A stretch of 64,000 bases of DNA. It comes from Centipeda infelix ATCC 43532. GTDB lineage: Bacteria > Bacillota > Negativicutes > Selenomonadales > Selenomonadaceae. Below are positions 49,995-58,916 of the stretch, piece after piece; position 1 is the first letter of the stretch; each line of letters opens with the position of its first letter. Under the pieces are notes generated by a model that was not told the DNA's origin, made no database searches, and saw only the letters and a program-made list of their open reading frames with translations. The stretch spans positions 412,595 through 476,594 of the forward strand of contig NZ_JH376797.1 of NCBI RefSeq assembly GCF_000234095.1, read 5' to 3'. The position numbers and the translations under genes are program-made.

Positions 49995-51446
49995 ATGTAC
50001 GAAAAAGTGCCAAAGTGGAAGGAAGAATGCGGCATCTACGGTGTGTACTCCCATGGGGAGGACGTGTCCGAAATGACGTATCTTGGTCTCTTTGCGCTCC
50101 AGCACCGCGGACAGGAGAGCGCTGGCATTGCACTCACGGATGGTTATTGGATCGATGTCAAAAAGGGCATGGGTCTGGTCAGCGAGGTATTCCGTGAGCA
50201 GCTTCCTCATCTCGATCATGCTAAAATTGCCATTGGACACGTCCGCTATGCAACGACGGGCTTCAGTCTTGCTGCAAACGCACAACCTCTGCGCGTCAAC
50301 TACGCAGGTGGAGCCCTTGCCCTTGCCCACAACGGTGACCTTACGAATGCTGCGCTGATTCGCCGCGATCTTGAAAGCAAAGGAACGGTCTTTCAGACAA
50401 CAATTGATTCCGAGGTGTTTGTTCATCTCATCGCACGCTCACAGAAGACTTCCATCGAGGAGCGCATCCTCGAGGCAGTCAGTGTGGTACGCGGTGCTTT
50501 CTGTCTTTCGATCATGACAGAAGACAAGCTGATCGGCGTGCGTGACCCGCAGGGGTTCCGCCCCCTCTGCATCGGACGGACACCGGATGGCGGATGGGTT
50601 CTGTCCTCAGAGACCTGCGCCCTTGATGTCAACGGTGCTGCATTCGTGCGCGATGTATTGCCAGGTGAAATGGTCGTCATCGACAGCGATGGGCTCAAGT
50701 CCTATCGCTTTTCCAATGGGGAAGATGTTGCTTCCTGCATCTTCGAATACATCTATTTTGCGCGCCCGGATTCCATCATTGATGGGCAGTCCGTCCATAC
50801 AGCGCGCTTTGAGATGGGACGCGTTCTCGCACGCGAATCCGGTTTTCGCGGCGATGTCGTCATCTCTGTCCCGGATTCCGGCACAACTGCAGCGACCGGT
50901 TTTGCCTATGAGGCAGGTATTCCATTTGCCGAAGGGTTGATCAAGAATCGCTACATTGGACGCACATTCATCCAGCCGACGCAAAAGCAGCGCGATGCAG
51001 CAGTCAAACTGAAATTGAGCCCCGTACGTTCCGTCGTAGCGGGGAAGTCGGTCATCATGGTGGACGATTCCATCGTACGCGGTACGACGAGCGGAAAGAT
51101 CGTGCGGCTGCTGCGAAACGCCGGAGCGCGTGAAATTCACGTCTGCATCAGCAGTCCGCCGATTACCGATCCGTGCTACTATGGCATTGATACATCCATC
51201 CGCAAAGAACTGATCTCCGCGACCAAGAGTGTGGAGGAGATCTGCGACTTCATCGGGGCTGATTCACTCCATTTCATCTCAATCGAAGGGCTGCGTCAAT
51301 GTGTTCCGGCACTCAATCCGGATCACATGTGCTACGCCTGCTTTAACAACAACTATCCTGTTCCTGAAGAGGATGCGACACTCGACGAGGATGATAAGCT
51401 CATACTCGAGCGGAGGCGGATTGCACAGCGTGAAAGGGGGCTTTGA
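49995..51446 (+). CDS. purF: Amidophosphoribosyltransferase
   Basis: The 483-residue product has a short propeptide ending before the catalytic Cys (KWKEE-CGIYGVYSHG, Cys12), an Ntn glutaminase domain with GHVRYATTG near 80, and the PRPP-binding IMVDDSIVRGTTSGK near 355. The C-terminal MCYACFNNNYP resembles the Fe-S cluster ligands of the Bacillus-type enzyme, so this is probably the oxygen-sensitive, self-processed form. It catalyses the committed step of purine synthesis. Confidence 0.96.
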   Translation: MYEKVPKWKEECGIYGVYSHGEDVSEMTYLGLFALQHRGQESAGIALTDGYWIDVKKGMGLVSEVFREQLPHLDHAKIAIGHVRYATTGFSLAANAQPLRVNYAGGALALAHNGDLTNAALIRRDLESKGTVFQTTIDSEVFVHLIARSQKTSIEERILEAVSVVRGAFCLSIMTEDKLIGVRDPQGFRPLCIGRTPDGGWVLSSETCALDVNGAAFVRDVLPGEMVVIDSDGLKSYRFSNGEDVASCIFEYIYFARPDSIIDGQSVHTARFEMGRVLARESGFRGDVVISVPDSGTTAATGFAYEAGIPFAEGLIKNRYIGRTFIQPTQKQRDAAVKLKLSPVRSVVAGKSVIMVDDSIVRGTTSGKIVRLLRNAGAREIHVCISSPPITDPCYYGIDTSIRKELISATKSVEEICDFIGADSLHFISIEGLRQCVPALNPDHMCYACFNNNYPVPEEDATLDEDDKLILERRRIAQRERGL

Positions 51447-51452
51447 GAACCG

Positions 51453-52502
51453 ATGGAGAGAATGACCTACCGTGATGCGGGCGTTGATATCGATGCAGGA
51501 AACGAGTCTGTATCTCTGATTAAGGACGCCGTCCGTGCAACCTACCGCTCAGAGGTGATGGGGGATCTCGGTGGCTTTGGTGGGCTGTTTGCCCTGAATA
51601 CCAAGGACTATAAAGAGCCGGTTCTCGTATCGGGAACGGACGGTGTCGGAACGAAGCTGCGTCTCGCTTTCCTACTGAACAAACACGATACGATTGGGCA
51701 GGACGCAGTAGCGATGTGCGTCAACGATATTCTCGTGCAGGGAGCAGAACCTCTTTTCTTCCTCGACTATCTTGCCGTCGGCAAACTCGAGCCGATGCAG
51801 GTTTCCGAGGTCGTTACAGGTGTTGCGCGTGCCTGCAAGGAATCCGGCTGTGCACTGATCGGCGGCGAAACAGCGGAGATGGCGGGGTTTTATCCCATAG
51901 GAGAATACGATATTGCAGGGTTCTCTGTGGGCGTTGCAGAACGCTCCAAGCTCATTACCCCCGCCCGTGTAAAAGCAGGCGATGTCCTGCTCGGTCTGCC
52001 GTCGTCGGGGGTACACTCAAACGGATACTCCCTCGTACGCAAAATTGTCTTTGAGCGCAAGGGCTTCAAAGGCGATGAGTATATAGAGGAACTCGGTCAA
52101 ACCATTGGCGAGGAACTGCTGACTCCGACGCGCCTCTATCCGCGCATCTGTCTGCCGCTCATTCGAGAGTTTGATATTCACGGCATGGTGCATATCACAG
52201 GCGGCGGTTTCTACGAAAATATCCCACGCGCCCTGCCTGATCATATGGGGGCAGAGGTAAACGGTGCGGCATGGACGATCCCGCCGGTCTTCCGTCTGCT
52301 ACAGGAGTGGGGGAATGTTGACTGGACGGAAATGTACCGCACATTCAACATGGGCATCGGTATGGTACTCATTGTTTCATCGGACGAAGCAAATCGTATC
52401 ACAGCTCGGTTGAATGCGCAGAATGAAACAGTGTACCACATCGGTCATGTAACAGAAGGGACGCATGAGGTCGTCATCAAGGGCGGTGTCTTTGATGCGT
52501 GA
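51453..52502 (+). CDS. purM: Phosphoribosylformylglycinamidine cyclo-ligase
   Basis: The 349-residue product begins MTYRDAGVDIDAGNES from its fourth residue and has the AIR synthetase motifs LVSGTDGVGTKLRLA near residue 65 and GGGFYENIPRALP near 250. Its 3' end overlaps purN by 8 bases. Confidence 0.97.
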   Translation: MERMTYRDAGVDIDAGNESVSLIKDAVRATYRSEVMGDLGGFGGLFALNTKDYKEPVLVSGTDGVGTKLRLAFLLNKHDTIGQDAVAMCVNDILVQGAEPLFFLDYLAVGKLEPMQVSEVVTGVARACKESGCALIGGETAEMAGFYPIGEYDIAGFSVGVAERSKLITPARVKAGDVLLGLPSSGVHSNGYSLVRKIVFERKGFKGDEYIEELGQTIGEELLTPTRLYPRICLPLIREFDIHGMVHITGGGFYENIPRALPDHMGAEVNGAAWTIPPVFRLLQEWGNVDWTEMYRTFNMGIGMVLIVSSDEANRITARLNAQNETVYHIGHVTEGTHEVVIKGGVFDA

Positions 52503-53127
52503 GGAAAAGCTTGGCATACTCTGCTCGGGACGAGGTTCCAATCTAGCATCGATTATCGAGGCAATTGAGCGTGAAGAGATCCCTGCTGAAATTGCGGTCG
52601 TCATTGCAGACAAGCGCGATGCCTATGCACTCGAACGCGCGCGGGCGAAGGGGATTCCCACCGTTGCCGTCGTCTATCGGGACTATGCGGAGCGCGCAGA
52701 CTTCGAGCGCGCCATGCTGGATGAGATGCATGCCCACGGTGTAACCCTCGTAGTTCTTGCAGGATTCATGCGGATGCTCTCTCCCGTTTTCGTCCATGCG
52801 TATACGGGTCGTATCTTGAACATCCACCCTGCACTCCTTCCGAGCTTTCCGGGGGCACATGCCCATCGTGATGCACTTGCTTATGGCGTGAAGGTCAGCG
52901 GCTGCACCGTTCACTTCGTGGATGAAGGAATGGACTCCGGCCCCATCATACTACAGGCATCTGTTCCTGTGATGGAAGACGATACCGAGGAAACACTTGC
53001 GGCGCGCGTTCTGGAACAGGAACATCGGATATTCCCGGAGGCAATCAAACTCTATGTGGAAGACAGACTGCGTACAGATGGGCGACGGGTTCACATCCTG
53101 CCCGCCGCTGAAGGAGGATCATTATGA
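52495..53127 (+). CDS. purN: Phosphoribosylglycinamide formyltransferase
   Basis: The ATG at 52495 lies within the end of purM (the upstream ATG at 52465 would add purM-overlapping residues). The 210-residue product has [15 protein letters not shown] at the start and the catalytic [12 protein letters not shown], then [14 protein letters not shown], with conserved Asn, His and Asp. It uses 10-formyl-THF. Confidence 0.96.
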   Translation: MREEKLGILCSGRGSNLASIIEAIEREEIPAEIAVVIADKRDAYALERARAKGIPTVAVVYRDYAERADFERAMLDEMHAHGVTLVVLAGFMRMLSPVFVHAYTGRILNIHPALLPSFPGAHAHRDALAYGVKVSGCTVHFVDEGMDSGPIILQASVPVMEDDTEETLAARVLEQEHRIFPEAIKLYVEDRLRTDGRRVHILPAAEGGSL

Positions 53128-53717
53128 AGATAAAACGTGCTCTGATCAGTGTATCCGACAAGACGGGTGTGGTGGAATTTGCACGCGTACTGCATAAAGC
53201 AGGAGTTGAGATTGTCTCCACGGGCGGAACAATGAAGGCACTCCGTGAGGCGGGTATCCCGGTCATCTATGTCAGCGATGTGACGGGCTTCCCCGAGATC
53301 ATGGACGGACGCGTCAAGACGCTGCATCCATTTGTGCATGGCGGTATTCTTGCTGTGCGCGGCAATCAGACACATGAGAAGGCATTGCGCGAGCTGAAAA
53401 TTACACCGATCGATCTCGTTGCGGTCAATCTCTATCCCTTTAAGGAAACGGTTGCAAATCCGAATGTCACACTTGCTGAGGCAGTTGAGCAGATTGACAT
53501 CGGCGGTCCTGCGATGATTCGCGCTGCAGCGAAAAACTTCAAATTTGTCACCGTCATTACAAATCCCACACGCTATGCGGAGATTGCGGAGAAGATCGAA
53601 AAGGACGGAGCGGTCGACGGCATGACACGGATGCGGCTTGCGCATGAAGCATTTGCCCATACCGCTGACTATGACAGCGCGATCAACGCATATCTTTCCG
53701 GGCAGTTAGAAAAATGA
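53124..53717 (+). CDS. purH: IMP cyclohydrolase, single-domain PurH
   Basis: The ATG overlaps the purN stop (ATGA). The 197-residue product covers only the MGS-like IMP cyclohydrolase domain of PurH ([61 protein letters not shown]). It then stops, whereas bifunctional PurH has about 510 residues with an AICAR transformylase domain. The stop is followed at once by purD with normal spacing and no transformylase remnants, so this is a natural single-domain protein rather than a broken gene. A separate AICAR formyltransferase must act elsewhere. Confidence 0.93.
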   Translation: MKIKRALISVSDKTGVVEFARVLHKAGVEIVSTGGTMKALREAGIPVIYVSDVTGFPEIMDGRVKTLHPFVHGGILAVRGNQTHEKALRELKITPIDLVAVNLYPFKETVANPNVTLAEAVEQIDIGGPAMIRAAAKNFKFVTVITNPTRYAEIAEKIEKDGAVDGMTRMRLAHEAFAHTADYDSAINAYLSGQLEK

Positions 53718-53727
53718 GGAAGACGAC

Positions 53728-54990
53728 GTGAACATTCTTGTAATCGGGTCAGGCGGTCGCGAGCACGCGCTTTTCTGGAAGCTCAAAGAGAGTCCGTTGA
53801 CGGACAGCATCTATGCCCTGCCCGGAAACCCGGGAATGGGGGAGCAGATCGACATCTCTGCGACGGACAACGAAGCAATCCTGAAATTTGCCAAGGAGAA
53901 AGAAATCGGACTTGTGGTCGTCGGTCCCGAGATTCCTCTCACAAATGGGCTTGTGAACGAGCTCGAGAGTGCAGGGATTCGTGCATTTGGACCGCGCGCA
54001 AATGCGGCAGAGCTTGAGAGTTCAAAATCCTTCGCAAAAGATCTCATGAAGAAGTATGGGATTCCAACGGCGCGTTATGAAGTCTTTACTGAGGCAGAAC
54101 CCGCACGCGCATATATTCGCAAAGAGGGCGCGCCAATCGTCGTCAAGGCGGACGGCCTTGCCGCAGGGAAGGGCGTCATTGTTGCCATGTCGGAGCAGGA
54201 GGCACTCGATGCCATAGATGCGATCATGGAGGATAATACCTTCGGGGAGGCGGGAACACGCGTCGTTATCGAAGAGTTTATGGAGGGGGAGGAAGCGTCG
54301 CTGCTTGCCTTCACCGACGGGAAGATCATCCGTCCCATGATCAGCGCACAGGATCATAAGCGCGCTCTGGACGGAGACAAGGGTCCGAACACGGGTGGAA
54401 TGGGCACCTATGCGCCTGCCCCTGTCATGACACCGGAGATGACGGAACGTGCAACAGAGGAGATTCTAAAGCCGACAATTGCCGCCATGGCAAAAGAGGG
54501 CAGAGTCTATCGCGGCTGTCTTTATCTCGGTCTGATGATTACAAAGGACGGACCAAAGGTCGTCGAGTTCAACGCACGCTTTGGTGATCCCGAGACACAA
54601 GTGGTTCTCCCTTTGCTCGATGGTGATCTCGTCCGGATCATGTGCGCCTGTTCTGATGGAACACTCGCAGATGTGCCTATACACTGGAAAAGCGGGGCAG
54701 CCGTCTGTGTCGTCTTGGCGGCAGACGGATATCCTGCATCCTATGAAAAGGGGCATGAGATTCGTGGCATCAGAGCTGCAGAGGACACGGGCGCGCTTGT
54801 GTTCCATGCAGGAACTGCGAAGCAGAACGGCAAGATCATCACGAACGGTGGGCGCGTACTTGGAGTTGTCGGTATGGGGGAAGACATCGCATCTGCGGTG
54901 AAAAAATCCTACGCTGCCGTCGAGAAAATATCCTTTAAGGATGCCTATTATCGTAAGGACATTGCACATCGTGCATTAAGGAATCGCTGA
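53728..54990 (+). CDS. purD: Phosphoribosylamine-glycine ligase
   Basis: A GTG start at 53728 gives 420 residues of the GAR synthetase ATP-grasp family (LVIGSGGREHAL, then VVKADGLAAGKGVIV near 140 and EFNARFGDPETQ near 275). The last five codons and the TGA stop lie inside the left terminal repeat of a foldback element (from 54976), so insertion of that element rewrote the C-terminus. Confidence 0.96.
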   Translation: MNILVIGSGGREHALFWKLKESPLTDSIYALPGNPGMGEQIDISATDNEAILKFAKEKEIGLVVVGPEIPLTNGLVNELESAGIRAFGPRANAAELESSKSFAKDLMKKYGIPTARYEVFTEAEPARAYIRKEGAPIVVKADGLAAGKGVIVAMSEQEALDAIDAIMEDNTFGEAGTRVVIEEFMEGEEASLLAFTDGKIIRPMISAQDHKRALDGDKGPNTGGMGTYAPAPVMTPEMTERATEEILKPTIAAMAKEGRVYRGCLYLGLMITKDGPKVVEFNARFGDPETQVVLPLLDGDLVRIMCACSDGTLADVPIHWKSGAAVCVVLAADGYPASYEKGHEIRGIRAAEDTGALVFHAGTAKQNGKIITNGGRVLGVVGMGEDIASAVKKSYAAVEKISFKDAYYRKDIAHRALRNR

Positions 54991-55144
54991 TAAAATGAAG
55001 TCAGTCAGATTGGTGTAGATTTTTTGTTCGATCAAGGAGACAAACCGGACGCATAGCCGAAGCTATGTGGAGGATTTGTCGACGAAGAGAGGGCGAAAAA
55101 GATGCGCCAAGATGACATGGCTGAATTTATCAGTGCTTCCTTAA
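54976..55144. mobile_element. MITE-like foldback element at the end of purD
   Basis: A 169-base segment bounded by TTAA and imperfect terminal inverted repeats: TTAAGGAATCGCTGATAAA on the left, and TTTATCAGTGCTTCCTTAA on the right. The inner halves also match in inverted order and meet at GCATAGC-CGAA-GCTATGT (about 55041-55059), so the whole can fold into one hairpin. It has no gene. A further inverted end, TTTATCAGCGATTCC (55209-55223), exactly matches 54980-54994, and a solo end lies at 49220-49239. Confidence 0.75.
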
Positions 55145-55166
55145 ATCGCTAGTTATAAAAAAGTTG

Positions 55167-55200
55167 GGGTCGCCGTTATTTTTCGGTGACCCTTATTTTT
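55167..55200 (+). terminator. Terminator of the pur operon
   Basis: GGGTCGCCG (55167-55175) / CGGTGACCC (55184-55192) with one G-T pair, followed by TTATTTTT. Confidence 0.87.
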
Positions 55201-55245
55201 ATGCAAACTTTATCAGCGATTCCCTAGATTCATATTCATAAATTG

Positions 55246-55275
55246 TTGACAAGTATTATCATTCTGTGATAGTTT
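55246..55275 (+). promoter_or_regulatory. Promoter of the MATE gene with small inverted repeat
   Basis: TTGACA (55246-55251) and TAGTTT (55270-55275) are 18 bases apart. Between and over them lies ATTATCA-TTCTG-TGATAGT (55255-55273), a near-perfect inverted repeat that could be an operator; it has a weak likeness to iron-regulator boxes. Confidence 0.6.
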
Positions 55276-55315
55276 TGTTGAATTGGAATATGGGGATAAA
55301 CAGGGAGATGGTAGC

Positions 55316-56653
55316 GTGCTGACATCCTATGACAAAAATTATCTGAGAATAGGCCTTCCTGCCGCACTGGAAGGTGTCCTGATGATCTTTCTGAGCAATG
55401 CAGACATCATTATGGTTGGCAGTCTGGGAACGGGTGCCATTGCTGCCGTCAGTATCTTTTCACAGCCACGCATGATGCTCCTGACGGTCGCACGTTCGGT
55501 AGCGGCAGCCGTCACCATACTGATTGCGGAACGATTTGGCCGCGATCAGCATGATGCCTATGGTGATATTCTCAAAAAAACAATCGTTCTTGTTTTTGTT
55601 GTCCTTGGACTCGCACATATCGGGTTCTTCATCTATCTCGATGCAATTCTCCTGTGGATGGGAGCACAGCAAGACTATCTCTCCGACGCAATGATCTACG
55701 GTCTCTGGACGCTGCCCGCTGTCTTCATTACCTCCATGACGACGCTCATGCAGGCGGTCATGTTTGGACGCGGGGAGTCCATGCGTGTCCTCTCAATCAA
55801 CATACAGGGAAATGTCGTCAACGTCATCCTCAATGCACTCCTGATCTTTGGTCTTGGACCATTCCCACAGCTCGGTGTTCTTGGTGCTGCACTTGGAACA
55901 ATCGGCGGAACAGTTTGGTCATTCTACCTCACCCTGCGTGTACTCTATGCATGGGGCATCTTTGCACAGGGAAATTATTGTCTGACGCGCGCCTATCTGC
56001 GTGAATTTCTCAGCGTATTTGGTGGTATCTTCAGTGAGCAGGGATTTGAACGCATCGGCATGGTCGTCTATACCCGCATGGTTGCGGAACTTGGGACGAT
56101 TCCGTATGCAATCCATGCAATTGCAATGAACTTCTGTGATTTCTACTACAACTTCTGCAATGGAATGGGGAAGTCGAGCACGGTTCTCGCGGGACACAAT
56201 AAGGATCAGCAGAAAAGAAATGAATGGCGCCGCTACCTTTGGACGGGTATGCGGTGGAGTCTGATTTTTTCTACCGTCGCATTCCTCGTGACCTATGTAC
56301 TGCGTGAGCAAATCTTCGGTGTCTATGCGCATGATCCGGAACTTCTGCCTCTTGGCAGCCTCATTATTGCATATGTTGCCGTTGTCAGCTTTCCCGAGGC
56401 ATATCAAATGGTCTGTGCGGGTATTCTGCGCGCCAGTGGGAAAACAACGCAGGTGGCAGCATACTCCTTTATCAGCATCACCATTGTGCGCCCGATCATC
56501 ACCTATATCTTGCTCTATGAGTTCCATATGGGACTAGAGGGAGCATGGCTGTCACTGGCACTCGATCAGAGTATGCGCGCCATCTGTGCAGCCATACTCC
56601 TGCGCAAGGTATATCATGAAAGAAATTCCAAGCATGCATTGAATCCATGTTAA
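55316..56653 (+). CDS. MATE-family multidrug/metabolite transporter
   Basis: The GTG at 55316 follows GGGAG with 8-base spacing; an upstream ATG at 55283 lacks one. The 445-residue product has 12 predicted membrane helices in two related halves, with the first-helix pattern LRIGLPAALEGVLMIFLSNADIIMVGSLG interrupted by typical MATE Asn/Asp residues. MATE proteins export cationic compounds using Na+ or H+ gradients. The substrate cannot be predicted. It is monocistronic. Confidence 0.9.
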   Translation: MLTSYDKNYLRIGLPAALEGVLMIFLSNADIIMVGSLGTGAIAAVSIFSQPRMMLLTVARSVAAAVTILIAERFGRDQHDAYGDILKKTIVLVFVVLGLAHIGFFIYLDAILLWMGAQQDYLSDAMIYGLWTLPAVFITSMTTLMQAVMFGRGESMRVLSINIQGNVVNVILNALLIFGLGPFPQLGVLGAALGTIGGTVWSFYLTLRVLYAWGIFAQGNYCLTRAYLREFLSVFGGIFSEQGFERIGMVVYTRMVAELGTIPYAIHAIAMNFCDFYYNFCNGMGKSSTVLAGHNKDQQKRNEWRRYLWTGMRWSLIFSTVAFLVTYVLREQIFGVYAHDPELLPLGSLIIAYVAVVSFPEAYQMVCAGILRASGKTTQVAAYSFISITIVRPIITYILLYEFHMGLEGAWLSLALDQSMRAICAAILLRKVYHERNSKHALNPC

Positions 56654-56720
56654 GAAAGAATTAAGATAAAGTACAAGGGACTTTCTGACTATCCAAATAC
56701 AACAATCTGAAATAGGTGTC

Positions 56721-56749
56721 TTGACAAGTATATCTAATATGGATATACT
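56721..56749 (+). promoter_or_regulatory. Consensus promoter with palindromic operator in its spacer
   Basis: TTGACA (56721-56726), 17 bases, TATACT (56744-56749). The spacer and -10 contain AGTATATC-TAATATG-GATATACT (56727-56749), a perfect 8-bp inverted repeat that a repressor dimer could occupy. It drives the riboswitch-controlled transporter operon. Confidence 0.8.
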
Positions 56750-56789
56750 ATGTTTGAATTTATGTTGAAAACCGAATACATAACGTTGC

Positions 56790-57012
56790 GAGTGTCGACG
56801 GATGAGTATTACTTTGTACGCATTCTGTTGAGCGATGAGAGGAAAATGGGTGGAATGCCCATGCTGTCCCGCAGCCGTAAATAGGGAGTGTTCTTCCACA
56901 GGCGCAGAGCCTGTGCCTGTAAAGTCACTGGGATAACCCCGGGAAGGCGGAAGAATGCAGCGATCTATGAGCCGGAAAGCCTGCTCGCAATAAGATTCAT
57001 TGATGGACTCAC
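56790..57012 (+). ncRNA. Cobalamin riboswitch
   Basis: The leader contains the conserved adenosylcobalamin aptamer blocks in order: ATGCTGTCCCGCAGCCGTAA near 56861-56880, then TCACTGGGATAACCCCGGGA with AAGGCGG (about 56923-56950), and the B12-box-like GAGCCGGAAAGCCTGC near 56969-56984. It is followed by an intrinsic terminator and then by the importer genes, so ligand binding should reduce transporter expression. Confidence 0.9.
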
Positions 57013-57090
57013 GAGAGATGAGGAGATGAATGCTGCGATTTTCAGTGCTTGGGGGAGACCTGCACAATCGCTGTGTTTTGCGTTCTACTA

Positions 57091-57124
57091 ACGCCTGTCT
57101 CAAAAGAGGCAGGCGTTTTTTATT
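57091..57124 (+). terminator. Riboswitch-controlled terminator
   Basis: ACGCCTGTCTC (57091-57101) / GAGGCAGGCGT (57106-57116) with AAAA loop and one T-G pair, then TTTTTATTTT. It lies between the cobalamin aptamer and the first importer gene and is the likely expression platform. Confidence 0.9.
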
Positions 57125-57151
57125 TTGTCATTATAAAAAGGAGTTGGGGAG

Positions 57152-58096
57152 TTGAGTGCAAAAGCAATCCTGATGCGTTTGGTGCAGATGGTCTTTACCT
57201 TGCTGGGCGTTAGTTTCTTAACATTCAGCCTGACCTTTATTGCGCCGGGCGATCCTGTGGATGCAATTCTCGAGACAGGCGATACGATTGTCTCACAGGA
57301 GACAATTGAGCAGACCCGCCACGAGCTGGGGCTGGATCGACCGTTCCACGAACAGTATCTCAGTTGGCTGAACGGTGTGGTACACGGAGATATGGGGCGT
57401 TCCTACTCGGCAAAAATTCCGGTACAGGATAAACTCTTGCAGAATCTGCCGGGAACACTTTTTCTTGCGGGAACGGCAATCGTGATGATGCTGATCATCT
57501 CACTTCCGGCAGGAGTTATCTCAGCACTCTATCGTAATCGGTGGCCGGATCAAGTCATACGATTCTTCACCTTTCTCGGTGTCTCCATGCCGAGCTTCTG
57601 GGTGGGACTTATTCTGCTCTATGTATTTGGTCTGAAGCTTGGACTTTTCCCGATTGCAGGCGGCGAGGTCAGCCTTGATCGTATGATTCTCCCTGCCTTT
57701 ACACTTGCCATCCTGCTGTCGTCGAAGTATACGCGGCAAGTACGTACAGCGGTACTTGAGGAGCTCGGGCAGGACTACGTCACGGGTCTCAAGGCACGCG
57801 GCATGTCGATGACACGCATCCTCCTTCGTCACGTTCTGCCGAATGCGTTCTTGCCGCTCATCACACTGCTCGGCCTTGCCATTGGCTGGCTGCTCGGCGG
57901 TGTCGCCGTTATCGAGATCGTATTCTCGTGGCCGGGCATCGGACGCGTTGCGGTGCGTGCGATCGAAGCGCGCGACTATCCGCTCCTCCAGGGCTTTGTC
58001 CTCTGGATTGCAACGCTCTATATGTTTGTGAACCTCATCGTTGATATATCCTATGCGTATCTTGATCCGAGACTCAGGAAGGGGGCGAAAGCATGA
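57152..58096 (+). CDS. Nik/Opp-type ABC importer permease 1 (NikB-like)
   Basis: A TTG start at 57152 follows AAGGAG. The 314-residue product has six predicted helices and the permease signatures of the peptide/nickel family: an N-terminal TFSLTFIAPGDPVDAILE segment and the C-terminal FSWPGIGRVAVRAIEARDYPLLQG loop that contacts the ATPase (EAA-like motif). First gene of the cobalamin-riboswitch operon. Substrate is discussed under the binding protein. Confidence 0.92.
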   Translation: MSAKAILMRLVQMVFTLLGVSFLTFSLTFIAPGDPVDAILETGDTIVSQETIEQTRHELGLDRPFHEQYLSWLNGVVHGDMGRSYSAKIPVQDKLLQNLPGTLFLAGTAIVMMLIISLPAGVISALYRNRWPDQVIRFFTFLGVSMPSFWVGLILLYVFGLKLGLFPIAGGEVSLDRMILPAFTLAILLSSKYTRQVRTAVLEELGQDYVTGLKARGMSMTRILLRHVLPNAFLPLITLLGLAIGWLLGGVAVIEIVFSWPGIGRVAVRAIEARDYPLLQGFVLWIATLYMFVNLIVDISYAYLDPRLRKGAKA

Positions 58097-58905
58097 TGCG
58101 GGATCAACTGCTGTTTCGTATCTATACAGGCATCATCCTGTTGATTGTGCTTGTCGCCATCTGTGCGCCGCTGATCTCGTCATACGATCCGTATGAGTCG
58201 CAGATTCAGAATTCGCTCCTGCCGCCATCCGCTGAGCATTACTTTGGCACAGATAAGCTCGGGCGCGATATCTTTACGCGTATTCTGTACGGTGCGCGCA
58301 TCTCGATTACGATGGCGCTCACAGTTGTCATCATCTCGTCAGGACTTGGCACACTGATTGGTGTCATCTCCGCCTATATTGGCGGCAAGGTCGACAATGC
58401 CATCATGCGTCTGACCGACGTGTTCCTTGCATTTCCGGGCATCGTGCTTGCCATTGCGATTGCAGGCGTGCTCGGCGGGAGTGCAGTCAACGCAGTTCTT
58501 GCCGTTGTTATTGTAGGCTGGACAAAGTATGCGCGTCTTGCACGCAGTATGACGCTGAAGGTTAAGCAGCAGGATTTCCTAGCTGCTGCAATTACAAATG
58601 GTACACGACCGATTGCGATGATTCGTCGGCATATCCTGCCGAATATTATACCGATTATCATTGTGACTGCCGCACTCGACATCGGCGCACTCATGATGGA
58701 GCTTGCTGGGCTCTCCTTCCTCGGATTTGGCGCACAGCCGCCGACACCGGAATGGGGACTCATGCTGAATGAGGGCCGCCAGCTGATTCAGACGGCACCC
58801 TGGCTTATGATTTTCCCAGGACTTGCAATTGCTTCTGTGGTTGCAATCTTTAATCTATGGGGAGATAGTCTGCGGGATATTATGGACCCGCGCAAGGCAA
58901 ATTAA
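58093..58905 (+). CDS. Nik/Opp-type ABC importer permease 2 (NikC-like)
   Basis: ATGA overlap with the first permease. The 270-residue product starts with a membrane helix, then HYFGTDKLGRDIFTRILYG (the GTD-x-x-GRD motif of DppC/NikC permeases), five further helices and the SFLGFGAQPPTPEWGLML ATPase-contact loop. It pairs with NikB-like to form the channel. Confidence 0.93.
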   Translation: MMRDQLLFRIYTGIILLIVLVAICAPLISSYDPYESQIQNSLLPPSAEHYFGTDKLGRDIFTRILYGARISITMALTVVIISSGLGTLIGVISAYIGGKVDNAIMRLTDVFLAFPGIVLAIAIAGVLGGSAVNAVLAVVIVGWTKYARLARSMTLKVKQQDFLAAAITNGTRPIAMIRRHILPNIIPIIIVTAALDIGALMMELAGLSFLGFGAQPPTPEWGLMLNEGRQLIQTAPWLMIFPGLAIASVVAIFNLWGDSLRDIMDPRKAN

Positions 58906-58916
58906 AGGAGGAACAT

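Noticed and set aside
56888..57091. 67-residue frame inside the leader of the importer operon
   Set aside because: It overlaps the conserved blocks of the cobalamin riboswitch and its expression platform; no ribosome site is seen.
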